This document shows positions 55,785 through 64,000 of a DNA stretch of 64,000 nt, in pieces. Both the position numbers and the translations under genes were made by a program. Location: contig OX388311.1 in the NCBI GenBank assembly GCA_947579605.1, forward strand, positions 22,632,951 through 22,696,950. Direction: 5' to 3'. Each line of letters begins with the position of its first letter. Within the stretch, counting starts at the first letter, position 1. The stretch comes from Athripsodes cinereus. Taxonomy: Eukaryota; Arthropoda; Insecta; Trichoptera; Leptoceridae. The notes under the pieces were generated by a model. It was not told the origin of the DNA and searched no databases. It saw only the letters and a program-made list of their open reading frames with translations.

Positions 55785-55930
55785 TGTGTATTTTTATGTG
55801 TTTTTATATTTTTTGTATTTATTTGTTTTTTTACATTTTTTGCATTTTATACATTTTGCATTTTATAATTGTTACATTTTTACATTTTATGCATTTTTTA
55901 CATTTCCAGATTTTTTTCACATTTTTATGT
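55785..55930. repeat. Low-complexity TTTTACAT/TTTTGCAT-rich tract
   Basis: A T-rich irregular repeat of TTTTTACATTTT and TTTTGCATTTTA units. A 90-codon frame here (55786-56058) is rich in Phe/Tyr/Leu because of this composition and is not called as a gene. Confidence 0.75.
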
Positions 55931-56109
55931 GTTTTAACATTTTAAGTCTCAAATTTATGTTTATTAAATTGGTAAAAAAGGGATCTTGGTTGGTTTGCTC
56001 ATTGTTGTTTTTTAATGATTGTACTAATTGTTTCAACTGTCTGATTTTTACTGAATAAATAAAATTAATAAAAATATGTGACTTAAGTGATAGAAATCGA
56101 ATTGTTTTT

Positions 56110-56275
56110 ATACTACTAATATTATGCCATCACGGTTTATTTCACAAGTGCAGCAGCCAGTGGACTAACTGCATGTAATAAACATGTAGATTTTCTTTTC
56201 CACGTCATTAGACAAGAAAACATTGAGGATGGATTGCAGGCTTTATCGCTGAATTGTAGATATTAATAATTAAAT
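56110..56275 (-). repeat. SINE-A fragment
   Basis: GCCATCACGGTTTATTTCAC, AAGTGCAGCAGCCAGTGGAC, CTAACTGCATGTAATAAACA, GGATGGATTGCAGGCTTTAT, CGCTGAATTGTAGATATT. This is the 3' and middle part of the element; the 5' end is missing. Confidence 0.8.
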
Positions 56276-56279
56276 TCAT

Positions 56280-57070
56280 TTCTATTCTTTTTACATTTAT
56301 CACTAATAATCGGTTCTCAAATTATCCATAAATGTAACGAATATTTAAATATAATGGGGCAGACTTATGGTAAGAGAAAATATTTTACAATATATATATG
56401 ACTTTATTTATTTTCAGTTTTGTCAATATTTGTTGAAACCTCCTAGAAAGCAATCAAAAGTTAACAAAAGCAATATATTGTTTTCTATCCAACTTTGATT
56501 ATATTGACTCAAATAGAATGATGTTAGTTCAAGAACATACGTATTTTTTATTTCAACGACTAAATATAATAAACATTCCAAACTTAAATACATTTATGAG
56601 TATAATATTTTGCTATCATAGGAAAATAAAGTTTATAAAATTGAAAAAAAATGTCTCATATATTATTTTGTCTTCTCTTTCAAGTTGGTAAAATTGACGA
56701 GGATTTCATGTAAAATATAGAAAAGGTAGGTGCATTCACATTGTGTCAAATAAATTCTTGTGTTTTTAGCATAGTAACAAATAAACCTAATGAATTGAAG
56801 ATTTCCTCTCATGTATGAACATCTAAGAAGTTGGTGGACCTCCTATTTAAAAATAAATTTCATACATTCGTAGAGAAGAATTGATGTAAATATACTAGAT
56901 ACATATACTACAATAAACATGAATATAATAAAATTAACAAAAAAATGGATAGTAATATAAAAATAATAATTTGTCATACTTTAAAGAAAAAAAATCAAAA
57001 TAAGAAGAAATAATGATCAGAAACATGAAAATCATTTACCCATACAATAGAAATTATTTTGTTGACTCAA
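56280..57070. other. AT-rich stretch with no supported gene
   Basis: Nothing supported. Confidence 0.5.
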
Positions 57071-57074
57071 CATA

Positions 57075-57124
57075 CAAACATATCAGTTTGCTCCGATATG
57101 AATCGGAGCAAACTGATATGTTTG
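57075..57124. repeat. Perfect 23-bp hairpin
   Basis: CAAACATATCAGTTTGCTCC(GAT) at 57075-57097 and its exact reverse complement at 57102-57124 are separated by ATGA. GATATGAATCGGA, which spans the loop, is repeated again about 47 bp downstream (57142-57154). Confidence 0.93.
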
Positions 57125-57136
57125 ATATGAAACTCC

Positions 57137-57349
57137 TTGCCTGATATGAATCGGAACACCTATCCGTTTCCGCTAAACTTTTCACTCAGAATCTATGTAA
57201 GTGAGACGTGGACCATCGGCAAAAGTGTAAACGGACGGTTGACTGCCTTTGGCAGGGTGTTGAAGGGAGGTGGCAGGCATTGGCGGCATAGGGTCGTAGA
57301 GGCAGCAGGCATCAATAGCGACGCTCACAGTAACCAAAAAGTCTTCTAA
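57137..57349 (+). pseudogene. Possible RTE-like LINE fragment
   Basis: A 70-codon frame contains RIYVSETWTIGKSVNGRLTA and FGRVLKGGGRHWRHRVVEAA. The pattern Y-x-SETWT...RLxAFxRxVL recalls the LLYGSETWTLTK...RLxxFERKVLRRI region of RTE-type LINE proteins. It is GC-richer than the flanks. The match is weak and no 3' tail is seen. Confidence 0.4.
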
Positions 57350-57354
57350 TAAAT

Positions 57355-58010
57355 TTCACAGAAGTCCTATATGATCCAGAATTAGGTTTGTAGCGGTGTA
57401 ATTATTAAAACCATAGGACAATCGAGCCATCGCGTGATAACTAAAAAAAAATTACCGACGAGCTTTATCTTTCGACTTTCCTTATGAATCCCGTGAGTAC
57501 TTACGTAAAGTTCTACAATAGTAAAGTTACAGTGGCGGATGTATGCTTTTGATATAGTTAGGCGGATGTTTTTCACCTGTAATGTTCTAAGTAAGATCTA
57601 GAAACTCTAACAAATCCTTATTAATAATACCCTTTAACATTAACCAGGTACCCTGGGTAATTATACTGTGTAAAATAGTTGCGAACAAAAGAGATTGGAA
57701 AAGTTTCCTTCACAATGTTCTATGAAAATGAAACTCAACTTTAATCAGGACAAAATTGTATATTATAAAAAACCTTAAAACTCTTGAAATAATTTATTTA
57801 TTAAGATCCATTGTTTTTTTATGATGAAATACTCACCATGGTTTCTAATTATTTTTTAAACTTTGACCTATTTTAATTTTTCAAATCAAATTACACAAAA
57901 GATTTTTTCTTTCAATAAATTAAACTCTACTAAACCCACTGTTATACATTGAAATTAGAGGTAACATTTTTTTGTCGGGAGTGATTTATCACGAAACTTT
58001 TATTTGTAAT
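57355..58010. other. AT-rich stretch with no supported gene
   Basis: Nothing supported. Confidence 0.5.
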
Positions 58011-58015
58011 AATTA

Positions 58016-58205
58016 TCACCCCATGGAGTAGGCCGAGAGAACGGAACGCCATATTATGAAATATTTACATACTTCTTCCGCTTCCTCCACATTCATGTAA
58101 TATCTTATAATCGCACGCCAATTTCTCTTACTCAACACATGACCGTTTTTGAAAATTTGGTCCGCGAGATTAAGCCCAATAGTTCTTAGACTCCGCGCTG
58201 TTTTA
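58016..58205 (-). pseudogene. LINE-A C-terminus, diverged
   Basis: The minus-strand frame contains GKTARSLRTIGLNLADQIFK, NGHVLSKRNWRAIIRYYMNV and EEAEEVCKYFIIWRSVLSAY and then ends SMG-stop, where the family has PTWDTA. The GRPRTTWLDH segment has decayed. The 3' tail is lost. Confidence 0.75.
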
Positions 58206-58424
58206 CCCATTATTTTAGTTTTTAATAATACGAGAATTTTTTTACATATCATTAAAATAATCTATTTTTATTTACGGTTTGATATTTTTTGGTTGTTTGT
58301 TCAAATTGAATACATGAAAAATAATCTTAGAGAAATTTACATATTGAAGTTGTCAGTATCTTAATTATAATATTGCAAATTTTCAATCGACAGAATCAAG
58401 GTTTGAATAATCGTTACCGAGCTT

Positions 58425-58545
58425 GTACATCAATCACCCTTCAGAACTCCTCTTGGGGTACAAAACTGAATATAGTCTCCTCCACTCGGAACATATTTGA
58501 ATCATTTGAGTAACCGTTTCCAACGACATTCCTAGCATTGAGAAT
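58425..58545 (-). pseudogene. LINE-C tail fragment, decayed
   Basis: On the + strand ATCACCCTTCAGAACTCCTC, TAGTCTCCTCCACTCGGAAC and GTAACCGTTTCCAACGACAT, TCCTAGCATTGAG follow the reverse complement of the family's GMSWEEV...SEWRRLV...CSREER end with many changes. Confidence 0.55.
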
Positions 58546-58549
58546 ATTG

Positions 58550-59395
58550 TCACAAATAAATTTGTAGAAAATATATACGAAAACTAATATAAAAATGAAT
58601 ATAAATACCAAAGCCCATTGTATATAATATTCTGATCCATAATGAAAAACATACTTGAGTAATTGGAATCATCATCTTTTGAATCGAAAAAGATATCTAC
58701 ATAAATACACATTTATATTGAGAGACCTCTGAAAGTATATATTTGTGAATACTATAATAATAATATGGCGTATTTATGTTGTATATACATGAGATATTAT
58801 TTTGTTGATAATAGAAATAGGTAGTACCTAAAATGATAGGTTTATTGTGTGCCTTGAAAAAGTCATTTCAGGAAATAACTTTTCAGAATAAAGACCTCTT
58901 TCTCCTCCATATGTTTAATGTATTTACCGACCTCTCTCTTTTCTTTCAGTATTTCCCAATATTTTATCTTGATTCGTGATATTACGAACATTTCGCTTCC
59001 TGTATCGTGCGTTATAAGTTTTGTTCTATTTCTTCATATCATTTTGTTGATTCTCTTTGTTTTTATTTAGTTTAACAAAAGCTTGTTTAGAATCCGAGTA
59101 TTTTTCCTTTATTTATAACAAAAGCAAAACTAATCAATGTTTCGATGAAAATAGGAGGATGCAATATTTATACATAAATATATAATATGAACGACTGTGT
59201 GATAAAATTTTCGTCAGAAATGCATGTGGAAAACAGAGATGAATTCTATGAACAAAAAATCATAATGCGATTTTACGCAGGATATAACGTAATGTGAAAG
59301 TTTTACTTAATTTCACTGCACACAGTTGAGCAGAGACTTGACTCGTGCCTTTGCATATGGTACTAGACTTGGACTATCACCTGAATATGCAGTTT
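58550..59395. other. AT-rich stretch with no supported gene
   Basis: Nothing supported. Confidence 0.5.
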
Positions 59396-59409
59396 GTTTT
59401 CTTTGTGTT

Positions 59410-59550
59410 ACTTAGGATGGACGTCATTTTTTAATTGTATTATGGTTTATACATAATGTTTTACGAACTTTTTCACAGGTTACTCAAAAACTTACAGAGA
59501 GTAGTCAGAACCTTATCATTTGCAGAAGATTCCGTGAAACTACTTAAGCA
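59410..59550 (-). repeat. SINE-A fragment, strongly decayed (5' half)
   Basis: TTAGGATGGACGTCATTTTT, CACAGGTTACTCAAAAACTT, ACAGAGAGTAGTCAGAACCT and GCAGAAGATTCCGTGAAAC follow the CAGGATGGGTGG, ACAGGACACTCGAAAACTTA, CGCAGAAGAGTGGG and GGTGCTCCACGGGA landmarks. The 65-codon frame here is incidental. Confidence 0.45.
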
Positions 59551-59554
59551 TGAG

Positions 59555-61260
59555 ATGCTTAAATTGTCAATAACATCTATAAATATAAATACCAACTTTT
59601 ACCTTGTTTATATACTTATTGCGTATTTGTAGGAAAATTGCTTTTTATATTAAATTTGTAATTTGAATGAGTACCTTTATAATATGTATTGATACGAAAT
59701 TAACAAAGTATGTATGTAAACCAAACGATATAATATAATTGTTGTCACTTATTTGGTTTCAGTGGAAACCATTGAAATACGATTAAGAACAATTTATAAA
59801 TATTTTTGTTACATTTAAAATAGCATGACCAAACCACAGTGACAGCACGTGAAGATAATCTAGTATATGGTTAATACTGAACTCTGACTACTTCACTAAA
59901 TTCGGAATGGAATGGAAATGAAAAAAATACAATAATGTTTATCTATAGAAAGTTGAATAAAAACTATATTTTCATGTATTTAAAGTATTCACTGAAAAAC
60001 AGTTAGAACGTCATATAAGGACATAATACATATTACCTATAATTTATAAGGACATAAATCATTCCATGCTTTTGCAATTTTTATACAATATTAAGGAACA
60101 TAATATTATTACATGGTAATTTAAGAGCAAATTTCTTTAAATGAGCACTAAAAGAGCGTATTCTGAAATGTTAAATTTTACATAATAATGTTTGTTCTTT
60201 CCTATGCTCAACGTTTTTTACTTGATATTTATAAATTTAAAAGCATTGTGAAAATTTTATAGATAGTTTGAATATTGTTCTTGACTCAAACAAAAAACTT
60301 AAAAATTCAAATATAATAACTTAAAGGATTTATTATCTTCTATATTTTTAAGATTTAAGAACATCCTTCGTAATATTTTATCTAGGATGAAGTAATATTT
60401 TATACGTACCAATGTTTCATGAATAATTTACCATATGACAACGCTGTCATTTCACACTCGTATCTATTCAAAAGTTGTTTTAGTAATAAATCTATTCTTG
60501 GCTATTTTCTCCACTTTATTATTAAATCCTTGTCTTCGTAGCTCGACCTGCGATTTCGGTTTTCCGATGAGTTTTCAACCTTTGATCTATCGGAAAAGGT
60601 ATTAGTTGTTATAATAACGACAGATTGTTATGCTAGTCCATAGGGACAGGTGCTCCAGGAGGATAACTCACGTCTTATTAAACGTTTTTCATCATCTGTA
60701 ATACTAATGTTTCAGCTCTTATACGAGTATCCTATGTATATTGCCAAAAACCTAACATTAGTATTAAACAACTTTTTGTCTATTTTAATACACATGCTTG
60801 GAATATTCTTAATGTTGGTATTAATATCATTATGTTACATAAGCATATGGAACATAAGCATAGCTTAGGGTTAATATTATTATACATATGTACATAATAT
60901 ATACGACATATAAGTAAAATTTCAATCTCGATCAATCATATTTGATCTAATTTCCTTTGTAGCTTCTATCGAATCTCAGCATCGGGTACCTATCAGATAT
61001 TTTGGGACGTTACTCACATTAACATACTTTTGACTAGAGTTTCGTTACATGTTTTGAAAATAATGAAAGGTGTAAAGTAAAAATGAAAATTCCATAGAAA
61101 TGAAGATAAAAGATTCAAGAAAAATTTCATAATTACATATCATCAGTAATTATTTCACATTATCACCATTCTGTTAAAAGTTTCATACCAAATAACTCAT
61201 TAAAACTTTTTTATGTAGCTTTGACATTTTAGTAAACATCTGTTTTAACATAGCTGTACT
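59555..61260. other. AT-rich stretch with no supported gene
   Basis: Nothing supported; a short CGGTTTTCCGAT/ATCGGAAAA inverted pair at 60556-60597 is minor. Confidence 0.5.
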
Positions 61261-61269
61261 AAAATAATT

Positions 61270-61350
61270 ATTCAAATTCAAATATTTATTGAGACAATAA
61301 CAAACACATTATAACATATGCATACAATAAACACATTTTTTTATAATATC
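61270..61350 (-). repeat. Possible minus-strand LINE 3' end
   Basis: TTCAAATTCAAATATTTATT, GAGACAATAACAAACACATT has the appearance of a reverse-complemented LINE tail (AATAAATATTTGAATTTGAA). No coding frame is attached. Confidence 0.3.
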
Positions 61351-61354
61351 TATT

Positions 61355-62605
61355 TTACCCTTTAACATTTTCCTTATTCATTTAGTTATGTGGCTTATTA
61401 GATGATCGTAGACTGAATAAGGTGGTCTCTTGAATATTTCGGTTTTTCTTTTTATGGAAATAATTTTTGTTTTCAGATACATAGAACATATTTTGCAATA
61501 GTTAAGATTTACACAGTTTATAAAATTTCTTTTAAATGTTTAGTTTGAAGATATTGTTATCGCAACAAGTCCGTCATTTAGACTCTATACATTTTTTATG
61601 TATATATTAAATTGTTATTAAGTAATTCCTTAATCTAAGTTTCATCTTTATGTTTTTTGTTTGTATTTTTTTTTCCAAAAACACAACAATAACCAAACTT
61701 TACTACTACTTAAATCTCCTAACTTAACATTGCTTTTATCTTAAAACAAATATTCTTATAACAATTATAGAAAACGAAATTTATTACCTCGCTAGACTTG
61801 CGTCTGTTCTGAGGCAGTATTTTAAGGGTGTTACTGCTCATCCGCATATATTTTTTTTACTCATTATTACAGGATTAAAACTAATATGTGCTTAATACTT
61901 GTTCAAATATTAACTTATTTCTTCAATGTGTATTTTGTTGAACGAATTTAGTACTTTTTACTATCCTGTAGGCATGTAAATATTTACAAACAATTACAAA
62001 AAAATGTAAAAAAAACTTCGATATTAATTAAATTATATATTATGTCGTGTGTACAGACTTTTATTTTTTAAACACACAAATAGATATGGGGAGTACCTAA
62101 AAAGAAGTAGTTACTACGTGGGTTCCATATAATCGTTAGAAATATTATTAAATCGATACGAAACAAAACAACTGAATAAACAATAAAATAAATAAAATAC
62201 TGCTTCAAGTTTATTTTTTGTCACTAAACAATTTTATGTACAAACACATTTTTGAAGCCGGAAGTAATGTATATTTTTTATTTGGATTATTATTGAAAAT
62301 TACTGAAATTGCCTATAAACAGTAAACAAAAATATTTAAGTATCTGAAAGTATTTTTTTTAGATTGAATAAGTAACTAACAGATGACAACAATTTAATTA
62401 AAGAAGTGTTTAAATTACCACTGTTTATTCTTTTTCTCATAAGTTGAATATGAAAATCTCTAGATCACTATTTTTATGCAATGCCAAACAAAAGGGAGAA
62501 GTTTCCGACACTTGGATCTTCATATACGGGAAGTAAAATGACAATTTTCTTTAAAAGTAAATTGTTTTTATTGATGTCATTTAAGAGCCTTTGTCTATCT
62601 GGTGG
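61355..62605. other. AT-rich stretch with no supported gene
   Basis: Nothing supported. Confidence 0.5.
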
Positions 62606-62614
62606 TTTTATTAT

Positions 62615-62862
62615 ATACTATACTATACCATCACGGCATATCCCACAAGTGGGGTAGCCAGCAGATCAGCTGTCTGTCCTCTTCGTGCCAATATAAAATC
62701 AAGACATTCAGGATGGGTGGCAAGCCTCATCGCTGAATTTAAGAAGTAAAATGTCTTAATTTTTTTCGAACACCTGCCTTTTACAGGACACTCGAAAACT
62801 TACGCAGAAGAGTGGGAGACCAATTCTTTACCGGGTGCTCCACGGGATTTATTATGTAAAAG
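62615..62862 (-). repeat. SINE-A, reference full-length copy
   Basis: The best copy of the most abundant repeat in the window. On the + strand: ACTATACTATACCATCACGG, CATATCCCACAAGTGGGGTA, GCCAGCAGATCAGCTGTCTG, CCTCTTCGTGCCAATATAAA, GACATTCAGGATGGGTGGCA, AGCCTCATCGCTGAATTTAA, TTCGAACACCTGCCTTTTAC, AGGACACTCGAAAACTTACG, AGAGTGGGAGACCAATTCTT, TACCGGGTGCTCCACGGGA. Read on the minus strand it ends CTACCCCACTTGTGGGATAT, GCCGTGATGGTATAGTATAG. LINE-A ends CTACCCCACTTGGGACAC, GGCGTGAGGGTATAGTATAG, so the element shares a LINE's 3' tail, as SINEs mobilised by that LINE do. Its 5' head has a weak GGTGTTCGAA box-B-like segment but no clear tRNA. Confidence 0.92.
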
Positions 62863-62864
62863 TT

Positions 62865-64000
62865 TCAAAAATATTTTTTGTTAATAAAATTTGTTATTGA
62901 ATTTTTACACGCTACACATGGTTTAGTATAATAAAATACAGTTATAAAATTGAAAACTCTATCTTAATTTGGAAATTTTACGATAAAAAGACTATAAATA
63001 TTATTATTTTAGTATCACAGCGGTTAATGGATGATACAAAGTACGGAATAAAGCGTGGTAAACTCTGATACAATGTAGAAGTATGAGACAACATACATAT
63101 AATATTATAAATTAGGTCAATGTTCTTCGATTTAGAAGCCTTACAAATTACAGTACAAGTCTGAACATGTGGTGTGTTTTCGAATAACAGCGAAAATATT
63201 AGATAATAAGTATAGCATAAAACTTTTTGCTTATAAAATTGTATGATGAATTGGTGTATATTACAAGGTTAAATGATAGTCCAATTGAAAGTATTGTAAG
63301 TGCCTATGTTAATGTTTCTTATTGCGGGTTAACACTTATAGAATGTTTTCAATACAAGCTTGAAATCATGTCATCATGTATTTAAAAATAAATGTTAAAT
63401 AAATTTGCATTAAAGGAAGTATTTTTTTTAGATGAAATATATTATTTTACGAATATATGTATATTCTTCCTTAATTAATTCATGATGCCTATTGGAACGC
63501 AATGAATGATAATTTTTCACGTTCTGCATTTATTTGCCTAAAAATATAAATATCTCCTAAGTTCAAACTAGATATTTTGTTGTTTTTCTTTAAAATGTTT
63601 GTTTTAATTGGAGAATTTTCATTTAAACGGGAAAGTATACATATGCTCTCAATTTCGTTACAGTTTTCACAAAAATCAAACAAGCATTTTAATGCCTGTG
63701 TCAAAACAATGCACTGGTTAAATTTTCAATTTAATTAATGCTGCGAAACAAATTATGGAAAGCAATTAAAACGTCCATTAAAATTGGTTGACGTATACGC
63801 CGCACATTTTTCATTCCCAATTTTTATCGTTTCAATTGAATGTTATGTAGGAGTAGATCCTGATGATGATGGACACTACTTTGTAGGTTCAGCTTGTATT
63901 AATTGAATTAACCTATTCTAATGGAGAAATCATTACAATGTTAATTGAGTTATCTTCACGTTTGTATAGCAGCCTGATACATCCATTAGAGAGATACACG
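62865..64000. other. AT-rich stretch with no supported gene
   Basis: Short frames only; nothing supported up to the end of the window. Confidence 0.5.

Noticed and set aside
55786..56058. 90-codon Phe/Tyr-rich frame that could be a membrane protein
   Set aside because: The composition follows from a T-rich irregular repeat; there is no signal of selection or family.

Overview
The window looks like non-genic eukaryotic DNA, either intergenic or deep inside a very long intron. It is strongly AT-rich and carries many decayed non-LTR retrotransposon tails, tRNA-derived SINEs, foldback elements, MITE-like inverted repeats and one long simple-sequence satellite. I could not assign a single complete host gene. 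The retroelement families and the SINE body (a tRNA head followed by a segment ending in a GGGACTAG-type motif) point to an arthropod, most likely an insect. I do not assign a species.

Layout. 0-8 kb: AT-rich spacer with SINE fragments, a reverse-oriented tRNA-type SINE (3.7 kb), two LINE tails (4.3-4.9 kb) and a 234-bp tandem duplication (6.7-7.2 kb). 8.1-10.6 kb: an (AAT)n-tailed LINE end, then about 2.17 kb of an 8-bp satellite with a 612-616 bp higher-order period. 10.6-19.4 kb: LINE tails, a tRNA-type SINE and several copies of the main SINE. 18.7-19.3 kb holds the best-preserved member of the most repeated LINE family. 20-29 kb: LINE tails, a candidate recursive splice site with a possible short exon (24.3 kb) and a long foldback element (26.4 kb). 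29.7-34 kb: an LTR-like segment and a MITE. 35-37.3 kb: an unusually intact 383-codon C-terminal fragment of an R2/R4-type LINE with a restriction-like endonuclease. 37.6-47.5 kb: more LINE tails, including a 241-codon fragment ending in a C2H2 zinc finger. 48.6-54.1 kb: a cluster of foldback elements, one with perfect 91-bp arms nested inside another. 54.7-64 kb: SINE and LINE remnants in AT-rich DNA.

How the pieces relate. The most abundant repeat (about 250 bp full length, roughly 18 recognisable copies) ends in a sequence nearly identical to the 3' end of two LINE subfamilies also present here, so it is probably a SINE mobilised by those LINEs. Five foldback elements with different arm sequences share a CTGANGATG-stem-loop-GAAAG motif beside the loop, resembling the conserved core of a hammerhead ribozyme. 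These two relationships are the main unusual signals of the window. All the reverse-transcriptase-type reading frames are 5'-truncated, so no element here looks able to move by itself.
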